64,000 nt of DNA. Origin: JANNPJ01 sp965200525 (GTDB lineage Bacteria; Actinomycetota; Actinomycetes; Actinomycetales; Kineosporiaceae). Below are positions 52,285 through 61,282 of the stretch, piece by piece (the stretch's first letter is position 1; each line of letters opens with the position of its first letter). The notes under the pieces were generated by a model. That model was not told where the DNA came from, did not search any database, and saw nothing but the letters and a program-made list of their open reading frames with translations. The position numbers and the translations under genes are program-made. The stretch lies in the NCBI GenBank assembly GCA_965200525.1, contig OZ241368.1:1984001-2048000 (forward strand), in the 5' to 3' direction.

Positions 52285-53300
52285 CACGATCGCCTCCATC
52301 CGGCCCGCAGCACACCCGGCCGCCGCCCGCCCGCCGCGTCCGGTGAACCCGACCACCACCCGGTACCAGCGGACCTGACCCGCGGCCGGCACCTTTCGCC
52401 GCCGGGCGTCCTCGGGGATTGCGCGAGGCTCAGGTCGGCCCAGCCGGCATCGGACGCGCCCTGAGTGTCGGGACGCACCCCGGGCGGTCTGGCCGGTTCG
52501 CGGCCCGGACCGATCAGCCACCTGCGCCCGTCCCAGAGCATCCGCTGGCAGTCCGCGACGGTGCTTCGGGCGGTTCCCCCGAACGTCACGTCCACGCTGA
52601 AGTCGACGCAGGCCACGACGAAGTCAGTTCCCACGCTGCCTTTGATCAACCCCATCACCGGCGTTGCGGTGATGCTCAGCAACGGCGAGCCGCCCGAAGC
52701 CACCCCCGCCCGGGCCAGCAGCCCAGTCACGGACGTCACACCCGACCAAGAGCCCGCCGTGGGGCCGCCCGGGGCGGCCCACTCACGGATGACCGCCCGC
52801 GCACCCGATCCGGACGCCGACCGCATCGCTGCGGCATCAATACTGGCCAACTGCGCCAACGCACCCACCTCGGTGCGCCCGTACCCGGTCGCCACACCAT
52901 AGGCACCAACACCACCCGGTGACGGCAGCACCAGAACCCGGCCCGGACGGCGAAGCTGCGAGCGCGCTTGCTCGAGCGATCCCCTATCCGTGGGGGGATC
53001 CGCGACGGGCATCGCCCGCGCGGACAACTCATCGCGTGCCCGCGCCACAACCGCACTCACGAAAGCAGCGACCGGCAGCCGGGCGCGGGCACCTCTTTCT
53101 GCAGCTGTGGGCTGTCCTGCCTGGCGGGGAACGCTCACGCACCCGCGAGGAGAAAGCCACGACAACGAGCTCACCAGCACCCCCACAAGCACGAGCAGAC
53201 CCAGCACGGCCAGCACGCCGGGCACACCCCCGGGCATCCTGCTCTGCTTCGGGTTCCTTCCGGCACCGGCACCGGCACCGGCGGTTCGATGAAGCAACAT
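52284..53300 (-). CDS. Single-pass membrane protein coupled to the LysM-BTAD gene
   Basis: Starting at ATG 53300 (GTG 53306 also possible), the product has a cytoplasmic basic start, one membrane helix (about 26-44, VLAVLGLLVLVGVLVSSLSWL) and an external domain with mixed alpha/beta character (GYGRTEVGALAQLASIDAAA, SVTGLLARAG, GTDFVVACVDFSVDVTFGGT). The layout resembles TcpC/VirB8-type conjugal proteins, but I cannot establish it. The stop overlaps the next start (TGATG). Probably a partner of the LysM-BTAD protein in the envelope. Confidence 0.6.
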   Translation of the reverse strand: MLLHRTAGAGAGAGRNPKQSRMPGGVPGVLAVLGLLVLVGVLVSSLSWLSPRGCVSVPRQAGQPTAAERGARARLPVAAFVSAVVARARDELSARAMPVADPPTDRGSLEQARSQLRRPGRVLVLPSPGGVGAYGVATGYGRTEVGALAQLASIDAAAMRSASGSGARAVIREWAAPGGPTAGSWSGVTSVTGLLARAGVASGGSPLLSITATPVMGLIKGSVGTDFVVACVDFSVDVTFGGTARSTVADCQRMLWDGRRWLIGPGREPARPPGVRPDTQGASDAGWADLSLAQSPRTPGGERCRPRVRSAGTGWWSGSPDAAGGRRPGVLRAGWRRS

Positions 53301-54115
53301 CACCACCCACCCCCAATCAGTTCAGGGGCGGCCGCCAGTTCCTCGCCCGCAAGGGGCGGGCGCAGAAGACGAAGGGCTAACGGTGGGGTTTGCGGCGCGC
53401 TCGGGAGCGGAGACATATGAGGTCGGCCCGTTCTGCGAGTTGAGTCCTTGCCGTCCGGGAAGGACTGTGCCGAGGCTGCGGCATCGCTGTACCCCCGGCG
53501 GTCACCACCGCATCTCTCGCCCAAGAAGTGCCCTGATCCCCGCACCGTCACCACGCAGGTCCCAAGCCCATTGCCGCCCCCACGAACTTGCTTGCCGGCC
53601 CACACCCGGAACCGGACCATCGGACCGGGCGGAGCCAACGGCGCCCTGGCCGAGGTGCGCCGACTGCTCGTGGGCGGCGCAGTCCTGGCGGGCCAGATGA
53701 TGAACCCGGACCAGCGATGACGTGCCGTCATCGAACACCGCTCGGCCTCAGTGCGACCCTTGCCCGGCACGGGGACCAAGGGGCGAACTTGCGGCCAACA
53801 GGATCGGCCAGACGGTAGCCAACAAGCGCCTCAAAACGGAACCGATACATCGTCGTCACCTCTCTGCGAACCACACCCATCCCGAAGAGGAAAGGCGTAC
53901 GCAGAGGCTGCGACACCAACGTTCTACACTGCGTCCCCCATGACATCCACGCAGGTCAAGCCATGATCTACAAAATCGTGCGAAGCTCAGGGTCGTTACT
54001 TCAACCTGATGGGAGCCACCTGAGCAGATGGCTGACGGACTCTGCGCGCGCAAGGTCGCCTCGCCGCTGCCCCAGCAGTGACCAGAACGTACAAGTTGAC
54101 AGCCCCCCACCGGCA
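53301..54115. other. Region without a secure gene (possible small genes on the minus strand)
   Basis: A minus-strand reading at 53300-53779 ends in TGATG, overlapping the next gene start, but its composition is not convincing. Another from ATG 53850 has a good ribosome site (AGAGGTG) but only 40 codons (MYRFRFEALVGYRLADPVGR) and may be broken by a frameshift. I report neither as a gene. GC is lower near 53830-54000. Confidence 0.4.
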
Positions 54116-54596
54116 CTACCGACACGGCCAGCGTGAAGAGGAGACCGATGGGGCGCCCTTAGTGGTGATCGCGAAGCGAAAATTCTGCCCATCAGGGTCG
54201 ATGGAGTTGAGCACGGCGACTGCTGCACCGACGTCGGAGATCCTTCGTTCCACGGCTTGCCGAGTGCTTCGATCAGCTTTTTCCGAATCGGCGGCCATAG
54301 GAGATCCAAGCGGTGGGTTCGGCCGGGATAATCACGTTGAGTTCGCCACTGTCGCGAGCCAGCATCTTGCAGGTCAGCTCGACGAAGTGGCGGAAGTTCG
54401 TGAGCGCGGGCCACACCAGGGGGTCACCGTCTTGCCAGGTCTCCGCCTCGGATGCTGACTCGAGGAGTAGGACCGTGGCGCGGCAGAACCCTCGTCGGCG
54501 GCGGTAGTCACCACCATCAACGTCGGCTTCGAGGCGTACGACGTCCTGCTCGTGCTGAGCGAGGAACGGGGCAAGCGGATCCCGAGGCATGGCCAT
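54116..54596 (-). pseudogene. Hypothetical gene split by a frameshift
   Basis: From ATG 54596 the first part is clear protein (MPRDPLAPFLAQHEQDVVRL, LTNFRHFVELTCKMLARDSG, ELNVIIPAEPTAWISYG) and stops at 54273. The continuation appears in another frame up to 54116 (ERRISDVGAAVAVLNSIDPD, GQNFRFAITTKGAPS). The second part, with its IDPDGQxFRF motif, is the natural end of such proteins as I recall the family. A single-base frame change therefore inactivates or misrepresents the gene. Divergent from the XRE regulator. Confidence 0.6.
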
Positions 54597-54696
54597 TATT
54601 GTCCGACGTCGTTGTCGGACACCTCGCACAGTGCGACCGGCACTTCGGCCGAACCTGGGTCGTGACGAAGAGCCCGTAACTGGACACGTGAGTAGC

Positions 54697-55899
54697 ATGT
54701 TGAGGATGGAGGAGACGGTCGGCTCACGTATTCGTGCCTGGCGACGCCGGCGTAACGGAATGAGTCAGCAGGTTCTGGCTGATCTTGCTGGGGTGACTCA
54801 GGGCTACATCTCTGCGATCGAGGCGGGCAAGCGGCCGCTCGACCGTCGCTCCACCCAGGTCGCGATCGCGAACGCTCTCAATATTTCTGTCGCACAACTC
54901 GTCGGCTTCTCTGCAGACCGCACCGATCCACTGCTGGATCGCGCAGTGTCGCACGTGCCTGCCGTCCGGCAGGTGTTGGTCGAGTTAGCAACCGGAGAAC
55001 GTCGGACACCGGGTCGCGACCCGAATGTGCTGGCTGCAGCGTCCGATGACGTGATGCATGCGCGGGTCACCGCCGACCATGCCGCACTGATGCCGATGCT
55101 TCCCGGTCTACTGTTGGACCTCGCTGGGCATGGTGCCGAGATGACCCCCCACCTTCTTGGGGTTGTGGATGCGGGGGTGTACGCGCTTAAGGCTGTCGGA
55201 TATCCAGACTTGGCTAGATCGCTGATCGAGGTCGTTTTGCCCACGGTTCAGGAGTTCGACAGCCCCCAGTGGACCGGGCAGTCGCGCTACATCTGGGTGC
55301 AGTCCTTTCCTCCGGAGTCCTCGGCGCTGGGCGCCAGGGTCGCGATGAAGGCTGCGGACGAGCTTCAGAGTTCGCCCGATCCAGAGGCTCAGCAGGTTTA
55401 CGGTCACCTGCACCTGATGTCGGCGCTGACCGCTGCAGTTTCCCTGCGGCCCGACGATGCTCGCGCGCACCTCCGGGAAGCTGAAGATCTTGCCCAAGTG
55501 CTGGGCGAACCGGAACGCACCGGTCCGATCGCAGCCGGCTTCAACGGCAACTGGTTCGGGCCCACGAATGTCGCCTTCTGGCGGATGGCGGTGGCAGCCG
55601 AGCTCGGTGATGTGGGGGTTGCTGTCGCGATCAATGACCGCATCGATCTTGCTGCGATGCCCGTGCCGAGCAGGTGGGTCTACTACTGGACCGACCTAGC
55701 TCGCGCTCTTGCCAGCGGGGGGCGGGATCGTGAGGCATTGCATGCGCTCAGTAAGGCAGAGCGCGCAGCGCCACAGCATTTCCGGTTCAATCCGGCTGTG
55801 AGGGAACTTGTGCATACCCTCATCACCAGGGCCAAGCGGCGCGCGGTGGCCGGGGAACTGACGGGCCTGGCCCGAACCTTGGGACTTGACCCCCTGTAG
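54697..55899 (+). CDS. XRE-family HTH regulator with TPR-like C-terminal region
   Basis: The start chosen is ATG 54697; ATG 54706 is also possible. N-terminal XRE helix-turn-helix: SRIRAWRRRRNGMSQQVLAD, LAGVTQGYISAIEAGKRPLD. The following about 300 residues are helical with TPR-like character (LLLDLAGHGAEMTPHLLGVV, ALHALSKAERAAPQHFRFNP). Actinomycetes have many such regulators next to small flavoprotein or accessory genes, and here a flavoprotein gene starts 66 bp downstream. Role inferred: transcriptional control of its neighbour. Confidence 0.82.
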   Translation: MLRMEETVGSRIRAWRRRRNGMSQQVLADLAGVTQGYISAIEAGKRPLDRRSTQVAIANALNISVAQLVGFSADRTDPLLDRAVSHVPAVRQVLVELATGERRTPGRDPNVLAAASDDVMHARVTADHAALMPMLPGLLLDLAGHGAEMTPHLLGVVDAGVYALKAVGYPDLARSLIEVVLPTVQEFDSPQWTGQSRYIWVQSFPPESSALGARVAMKAADELQSSPDPEAQQVYGHLHLMSALTAAVSLRPDDARAHLREAEDLAQVLGEPERTGPIAAGFNGNWFGPTNVAFWRMAVAAELGDVGVAVAINDRIDLAAMPVPSRWVYYWTDLARALASGGRDREALHALSKAERAAPQHFRFNPAVRELVHTLITRAKRRAVAGELTGLARTLGLDPL

Positions 55900-55965
55900 T
55901 CTCCCGATCGTGTTGACACCAAGCTGCGTCGCAGGTGGCGGCCTCCGGGTTGTTGGGCTGGTCCG

Positions 55966-56544
55966 GTGAGCGATGAAGAGCGTCGGCCGGTGCTCTACCT
56001 GGTGGGGTGCGCGGCGCCTCCGATTCTGCACATCAGGGGGCTGGTCGCGGCAGCTCAGCGGCGAGGTTGGGATCCTTGTCTGATCTTGACGCCGACCGCT
56101 GCCCGATGGGTCGACAAGGACCTCGGGGACCTTGCTGCTGCCACGGGTCATCCCGTCCGTACGGCTTATAAGCTTCCGGGCGAACCTGATGTGTTGCCGC
56201 CTGCGGATGCCATCTTGGCTGCGCCGGTCACGTTCAACTCGGTCAACAAGTGGGCGGCCGGCATTAGCGACACCCTTGCCTTGGGCCTTGTCACCGAGGC
56301 TATTGGCAAGGGCCTCCGCGTAACCGCTGTGCCTTCTCTGAATCGCGATCAGGAGATGCACGCGGCCTACGCGGCAAGTATTGCGTTTCTGCGGCGTGTG
56401 GGAGTGACCGTTCTGCTTGACTCGGAAGGGCATGCCGTCCGACGGACGGATGAGGCAGATCACGCGACGTACCCGTGGGATTCTGCTCTGGAGACGTTGG
56501 AGCCAGTTGCTCATCAGTTGCCTCGGCGACAGACGACTATCTGA
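55966..56544 (+). CDS. Flavoprotein of the HFCD/phosphopantothenoylcysteine decarboxylase-like family
   Basis: The 192-residue product has LYLVGCAAPPILHIRGLV at the start, ILAAPVTFNSVNKWAAGISD in the middle (the typical N-x-x-NK-x-A-x-G motif) and VPSLNRDQEMHAAYAAS where the family has the PxMNxxM loop. The fold binds FMN and usually decarboxylates a C-terminal cysteine of a peptide or substrate, but the substrate is unknown. The GTG start is used; the XRE regulator gene upstream probably co-transcribes it. Common pairing in Actinobacteria. Confidence 0.82.
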   Translation: MSDEERRPVLYLVGCAAPPILHIRGLVAAAQRRGWDPCLILTPTAARWVDKDLGDLAAATGHPVRTAYKLPGEPDVLPPADAILAAPVTFNSVNKWAAGISDTLALGLVTEAIGKGLRVTAVPSLNRDQEMHAAYAASIAFLRRVGVTVLLDSEGHAVRRTDEADHATYPWDSALETLEPVAHQLPRRQTTI

Positions 56545-57249
56545 CGGACCTTTTGGTGCGGACGAGGGCGCCCTGCCTTCAATACTGACATTGTCTTGTG
56601 CCAGTGTCTCCGTGTAGACCACCCCTGCGTCCGTAACGCTGAGTTGCGCCCATGGGCGTATGACAATTTGTTATGAGCCGATTGCCTCTCGCGGGCAGAC
56701 TTTGATCTGAAGGTCTGTAGGGGCGCCTGTGCGCCACACGGGATGTAATCGACACCAGGTGATGTCCATGCTCATCAACAGGTTAGACGAACGCCGGTGG
56801 CGGTCGTGCCTGTTCACGTCAGAACCAGTCCTGCTTGTGGGGAACCAGAGGCAACCTATAGCCGGCATCGGATCGACTGCTGCCAGCTGTGCCCTATGGA
56901 CCTTCCCCGCCTCTCAGCTCGCGGGGCCGGTGCCACTAGTTCGCGTCTTCCATTGAAGTGGAGGCCATCTCAATCGCGCTCCCGGACCGAGAGCACCTCT
57001 TCCATGGCTCTGTTCGCGCTTGGTTCGCGCGACTCTTGTCGTCCGCAGTGGAGCGCGGAGCCGGCGGATGAATAAAGCCGCGCCCACGCGCAAGGTTATA
57101 CGCGCATCTCGGGTGAAGGCGACAGGCTTGGGGTCGGCCGTCTTGGCCCAACTGAACGGCGGGACCAGCGGTGCTGGAGTGTAAGCCCGCCGCTGGTTCC
57201 GCTCTCCAACGGCATTGTCCGAGTAGAAACGTCAGGTGAGGGATAACTC
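56545..57249. other. Intergenic region without gene, leader of the next operon
   Basis: About 700 bp with no supported gene. GC is moderately lower and short readings on both strands are unconvincing. Near the end it contains a stem-loop (57161-57200) in what would be the leader of the next operon. Confidence 0.5.
57161..57200 (+). other. Stem-loop in the leader of the small-protein operon
   Basis: GGGACCAGCGG pairs with CCGCTGGTTCC (one G-U pair) around an 18-base loop, about 50 bp upstream of the start of the first gene of the operon. It may be a leader attenuator or a terminator for upstream transcription; nothing in the sequence decides between these. Confidence 0.35.
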
Positions 57250-57576
57250 GTGATGCGCAGCGCCGATGCGAGCACTGATTGGACAGGCGAATTGATTCTG
57301 GAGCTCCGGAATGGCCGCGACTGGTCTGTGGGAGATGCTGAGGTCAGCGTCCGCCGGGACACTGTCATCGTTCGGCATGCCGAACGCTGTATCGCGGTGA
57401 TGGACCGTGACCAGTTCCGCGACTGGCTCACGACGGCGGAGCCGTGCCCGCTGGCCCAGGACGACGCGATCTGGAGCATTCAGGCCGGGATGACGTTTTT
57501 GGCGGTCATGTCGGGGAGTCAGGCTGCATTCCGCGTTACTCCTGAGTCCCTCGGCAATCTTGTTGCGGTAATCTGA
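57250..57576 (+). CDS. Small hypothetical protein, 108 aa
   Basis: The start region has GAGGGA about six bases before GTG 57250 (ATG 57253 next). The product is alpha/beta (ELILELRNGRDWSVGDAEVS, ERCIAVMDRDQFRDWLTTAE) and looks like a diverged relative of the next protein, with a similar strand-then-(D/S)R(D/R)xxxxWL pattern. Codon use is typical of the region. No family recognised; it starts a row of small genes that ends in an NsdA-like regulator. Confidence 0.65.
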   Translation: MMRSADASTDWTGELILELRNGRDWSVGDAEVSVRRDTVIVRHAERCIAVMDRDQFRDWLTTAEPCPLAQDDAIWSIQAGMTFLAVMSGSQAAFRVTPESLGNLVAVI

Positions 57577-57682
57577 TGCATTGCCACGAGCATCAGGCTG
57601 ACTGTCCCGGGACCTGCCGACTTGGCTATTCGTTATTCAGCGCAACCAGTTTGGAATCCAGCAAGCACGGAGGTGGGTCGAG

Positions 57683-58066
57683 GTGAGGACCACACCCCAC
57701 GTGCCGGCCCCGCGCTCAGGCGACACCCTGAGCCACGCGGGGCCTTCCAGGCGCAGGTATCCGTTCTTGTTGACGGTTATCACGAATTCACGTCACCTCG
57801 GATATGTGTCATTCCGGTTGCTGCTGCCCGCTGATGTCGTGGAGGTTTGGTGCCTGGACACACCCGTAGGGGCGCTGTCTCGCCGCCGACTTCTGACTTG
57901 GCTAACTGGCCCTGCACCACAGACCGAGCTGACGAACAAGCAACTCGTGTTCGCCTGTGACGCGGGTACGGGAATCACCCTGACCCTTCCAGGAATATCC
58001 CGGCACCGTCTTACCAGGCCCGATCGCGACCGGCTGTTGCGTTGGCTTCTGACGGATCTGCCATGA
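57683..58066 (+). CDS. Small hypothetical protein, 127 aa
   Basis: GTG 57683 is preceded by GGAGGTG at about eight bases. The product is alpha/beta with LTVITNSRHLGYVSFRLLLP and TPVGALSRRRLLTWLTG, which recalls the product of the previous gene. Its stop overlaps the next start (ATGA). Function unknown; translation is coupled to the next gene. Confidence 0.65.
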   Translation: MRTTPHVPAPRSGDTLSHAGPSRRRYPFLLTVITNSRHLGYVSFRLLLPADVVEVWCLDTPVGALSRRRLLTWLTGPAPQTELTNKQLVFACDAGTGITLTLPGISRHRLTRPDRDRLLRWLLTDLP

Positions 58067-58434
58067 GCGCAATCCACGACGGCGTCGGGGCTCGCGAACG
58101 CCAGGACATCGTCCTGATCCGCGACTCCGGTCATCCTCTGGTCGGCGTCGTTGCCCGGTTCCATGAGCGCGTCAAGCAAAGCTGCTGGGATCCGTTGGCA
58201 GGTGAAATGCTTCAGAAACACGAACCACACCTACTCGACTGGGGTCCGCCTGAGTGCTGGGGATGCGATCGCCGCACCCGGTATGCCCGGCCTCCATACT
58301 GGCCCTGCTCCACATACGCCACGATCGCCGCCAACGTCCTAAACCTTTCCTCGCGCTCAGATGTCACCGCCGTCTTGGCCGACGCAATCACCGATCTCAG
58401 CCGCAACAGCATCGGCTCTCGGGAGACCGGATGA
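58063..58434 (+). CDS. Hypothetical protein with Cys pair, 123 aa
   Basis: ATG 58063 overlaps the preceding stop by four bases. The protein contains VLIRDSGHPLVGVVARFHE, then WGPPECWGCDRRTRYARPPY and WPCSTY, which could bind zinc or be structural. The C-terminal helix (VLNLSSRSDVTAVLADAITD) is amphipathic. Its stop overlaps the next start. No family recognised. Confidence 0.65.
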   Translation: MSAIHDGVGARERQDIVLIRDSGHPLVGVVARFHERVKQSCWDPLAGEMLQKHEPHLLDWGPPECWGCDRRTRYARPPYWPCSTYATIAANVLNLSSRSDVTAVLADAITDLSRNSIGSRETG

Positions 58435-58571
58435 TGGACATGACCTCACGCATCGCGAGCCTGCTGATTCTGGTCGCTCCGGCGGAAGCGCAGCCGCCTC
58501 GATTCAGGGGTAGGACCAGTCGCCTGGGCGTTCTCCTGGTGGATCGGCGTTCGGCACGGAGGACGGCATGA
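58431..58571 (+). CDS. Very small protein, 46 aa
   Basis: ATG 58431 lies inside the preceding stop and its own stop lies inside the next start (ATGA both sides). The product (MMDMTSRIASLLILVAPAEA and then an Arg-rich tail) is short and its existence rests mainly on tight coupling. It may be a translational linker or a small membrane-associated peptide. Confidence 0.45.
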   Translation: MMDMTSRIASLLILVAPAEAQPPRFRGRTSRLGVLLVDRRSARRTA

Positions 58572-58921
58572 GAGCACCGATTCTCATTGAGGCCTACAGA
58601 CCGGGAACTGGGCTGGACGATCAATTGGGGGCCCTTGCCTACGCAACGGTCGACGGCTGGCCCGATCAACATCCCATCAGCGCTGCCCTCATCCGCTGGC
58701 GACTTCACCACCGCACCGCCGCTGGGCTGGCTCAACCTGTGTCGATGCTGGCAACCGCCCGTAATCTCGGGGGTCGTCTTGTTGCCGCGGCCGACGTTAG
58801 GGACAACCCATTCCGCGAGGCCCTGACCGCACTTGGTTTTGCTCCGTGCGGTCTGCTGCGGTCGTACCGGCCACCTGCTGCGACCCGACGAGCGGCCCTA
58901 CCCTCTTGTGACGCAAGGTGA
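58568..58921 (+). CDS. Hypothetical protein, 117 aa, GNAT-like C-terminus
   Basis: ATG 58568 overlaps the preceding stop. The last third (NLGGRLVAAADVRDNPFREA, LTALGFAPCGLLRSY) resembles the end of GNAT acetyltransferases (NPxxxxLxxLGF), but the acetyl-CoA loop is not visible, so the enzyme assignment is not made. It belongs to the coupled set of small genes upstream of the NsdA-like regulator. Confidence 0.55.
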   Translation: MRAPILIEAYRPGTGLDDQLGALAYATVDGWPDQHPISAALIRWRLHHRTAAGLAQPVSMLATARNLGGRLVAAADVRDNPFREALTALGFAPCGLLRSYRPPAATRRAALPSCDAR

Positions 58922-59067
58922 GACGGCTGGTCGCCGCGGCGTCGGTCGTGACTCTATGCACCGAGATCACCTCGGGGGCAACCAAAATCCAGCCCTTCCT
59001 CGTTGGGCACGCGCGGAGTGACGATCAGCTCGAAACACAACCCGAGCAGCGGGCGAGTTCAGCTGTC

Positions 59068-60363
59068 ATGTCCTCGCGCAACGAGGTTCTCGGCGCGATG
59101 CTCGCACAGTTGGGCTGGTCGGTGTCGGGGTTCGCTCGCCGGCTGCGCGAACGGTGCGCGGCCACGGGGACGCCGCGGTCGGTGAGTCCGAGCACTGTCT
59201 CTCGTTGGTGCAAAGGAGCGATTCCGGGCCCGGATCTGGTGGGTCCTGCGTGTCATGTGCTCTCGGTGGCAATGCGTCGAAGCGTTACGCCGGAGAGTCT
59301 GGGCTGGCCCGGCAACAGCGCCGACGTTGCCGCCGAGGCTCTGCAGTACGGGGATCTTGTGCACACGGTTCGCGTCCTGCCGAAGCTGTGGCAGTTGGAC
59401 TCGATGCCGGGACGCTCCGCCGTGCAGCGGATGTCGTTCAGCGGTGGTTTCGGCGCGGCGTCCCATGAAGCGCTGGTGATGTTGCCTGACGCGCAACTGG
59501 CCGGGCGGGCCGGCTCGCGGGTCTCGGAGGCTGATGTTGAGCTCTTGGAGTTGCACACCGACCTTTACGGACGGTTGGACGCCCGGCATGGTGGCGGTCG
59601 ATTCCGCAGCGTCTTCGCGGCATTCTTGGACATGCATGCGACGCCTCTGCTGTACGGGACTTTTACGGCCCGGTTGGGTCGCCGCTTGTACGGCAGCGTC
59701 GCGGACGCGGTGTTTGCGCTGGCTGGCATGGCCTACGACGACAATTTGCCGGGCTTGGCGCAGCGCTACGATCTTCAAGCGATGCGGCTGGCCCAGGCGA
59801 TCGGTGATCGGGCCCGGCTGTCTCGCGGTCACATCCACCAAACCCGGCTGGCCGCGGCGCGAGGCTCATACGCGGACGTTTTGATCCATGCTCGTAGCGC
59901 GACGTTCGCCGCGGCCGGCACCGCGGCCCTTGTCCGGACGTACGCAGCTATCACCGAGGCTCGGGCGTGGGCCTTCAATGACGAGCCCGACCAAGCTCTG
60001 GCTGCGGTCGAGCGCGCCCGCGCGGCGTTCGGGCAAGCAACGCCCGGGTCGAGCCCGCGGTGGCTTTTGTGGCTTGACCGACCAGAGTTGGAGGGTCAGG
60101 CGGCTTGGGCGCTGGCGATGGCGGGTTTGACGGGTCCAGGGACGCAGGCGCTCCGTGACGCCATGAGCATGCCGAAGGAGCGCACCCGCGACAGCGTGGA
60201 ACTCCTGATAACGGCGGCGGAACTGGCTCGGCTACGAGCCGATGACGTGGCGTGGGCAACGCTGATGAAGCGCGCGGTTAACTCCTCTCGGCATCTGAAG
60301 AGCCGGCGACTGGCTCACCGCCTGGCGCGCGCGGCCGAAGGCCGGCCGCTACACGACTTCTAA
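59068..60363 (+). CDS. NsdA-like regulator with HTH and TPR-like region
   Basis: From ATG 59068 the product is 431 residues. The N-terminus resembles actinomycete NsdA-type regulators: RNEVLGAMLAQLGWSVSGFA, RRLRERCAATGTPRSVSPST, VSRWCKGAIPGPDLVG. The remainder is a helical repeat region (LAGMAYDDNLPGLAQRYDLQ, AITEARAWAFNDEPDQALAA). NsdA represses antibiotic and sporulation genes in Streptomyces, so a role in developmental or secondary-metabolite control is possible. A GTG at 58918 overlapping the upstream stop would add 50 residues of poorer composition. Confidence 0.78.
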   Translation: MSSRNEVLGAMLAQLGWSVSGFARRLRERCAATGTPRSVSPSTVSRWCKGAIPGPDLVGPACHVLSVAMRRSVTPESLGWPGNSADVAAEALQYGDLVHTVRVLPKLWQLDSMPGRSAVQRMSFSGGFGAASHEALVMLPDAQLAGRAGSRVSEADVELLELHTDLYGRLDARHGGGRFRSVFAAFLDMHATPLLYGTFTARLGRRLYGSVADAVFALAGMAYDDNLPGLAQRYDLQAMRLAQAIGDRARLSRGHIHQTRLAAARGSYADVLIHARSATFAAAGTAALVRTYAAITEARAWAFNDEPDQALAAVERARAAFGQATPGSSPRWLLWLDRPELEGQAAWALAMAGLTGPGTQALRDAMSMPKERTRDSVELLITAAELARLRADDVAWATLMKRAVNSSRHLKSRRLAHRLARAAEGRPLHDF

Positions 60364-60949
60364 GGATCGGCGCGCCACCGCGAGCGCCAGGTAATGCCTG
60401 CCTGCGGCTCGCGATCTCCCACCTACGTCACAGCACGGCCGCCGGCCGGGGCCGGCTGATCTTTGCCCGGACGTCGACGCGCTTGCCAGTGCTGACGGGT
60501 AGGTCGTTCAGCGGGGTGCCGATGTGGAGCCAGCCGAGCAGCTTTCTCCGCCGTGCAGGGCGAGATAGTCGCGGACGCTTGCCGCGTCGAGTGCGGGGCC
60601 AGTGCGCCAGATCGCGCCCCAGCCTCGGCTGTGTAGCAGAAGCAGAAGCGTCTGGATCATGGCGGTGGTCGCGGCCAGCTGTTACCGATCGGGCACCTTC
60701 GTGCGTTCGAGGTCGGGGCGGAACCCGATGCTCAGCAACAGCGGGGCACGATCTTTACGTCGGCAGCCCGGCGGCCCCGCTCCGATGTCGATGCCGCTTC
60801 GCTCAGGGCATCTGCCAGGCAAGCTCGTTCTGATCCTTCGATGGTGATCAGTTGCCATGGGCGCATTAGTCCGTGGTCAGGGGAGGTGGCTTGAGGCTCC
60901 CCCCGGGAAGTGGACACCGATTTAGCAGGATCACGGTCCTGCTGGAAGG

Positions 60950-61282
60950 ATGTCTATCGTGCCTGCTCGTAAGCGCCGGTCGTACACGGCTGAGTACAAG
61001 GTTGAGGCTGCCCATCGGGTGATCGATTCGGACCGGATGATCTCTGAGGTCGCCCGGGAGCTGGGGATCGATCCGGGGATGCTGAGCGTCTGGGTCAAGG
61101 ACGAGCGGCGCCGGGTGGGCGCGGCCGAGGTCGCGGGGGTGAAGCCGCTGGAGGCGGCCGAGCGGGCGGAGCTCCTGCGGTTACGCCGGCAGGTGGGCGA
61201 GCTGGAGAAGGACAACGCCTTCCTGGTAAAAGCCTCGGCGTACTTCGCCGCGATGCAGAAGAATCCACGCGGTTCGATCTGA
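60950..61282 (+). CDS. IS3-family OrfA, DNA-binding transposase subunit
   Basis: The 110-residue product begins MSIVPARKRRSYTAEYKVEA and has the HTH_Tnp_1 helix-turn-helix (ISEVARELGIDPGMLSVWVK), followed by a leucine zipper-like helix (AELLRLRRQVGELEKDNAFL). It ends in a TGA sharing a base with the ATG of orfB (TGATG). OrfA binds the inverted repeats and forms the active complex with the OrfAB fusion in IS3 elements. Confidence 0.9.
   Translation: MSIVPARKRRSYTAEYKVEAAHRVIDSDRMISEVARELGIDPGMLSVWVKDERRRVGAAEVAGVKPLEAAERAELLRLRRQVGELEKDNAFLVKASAYFAAMQKNPRGSI

Noticed and set aside
53300..53779. Minus-strand gene of 159 codons before the single-pass membrane protein
   Set aside because: Only the TGATG linkage supports it; composition and codon pattern do not, so it is described in the region note and not called.
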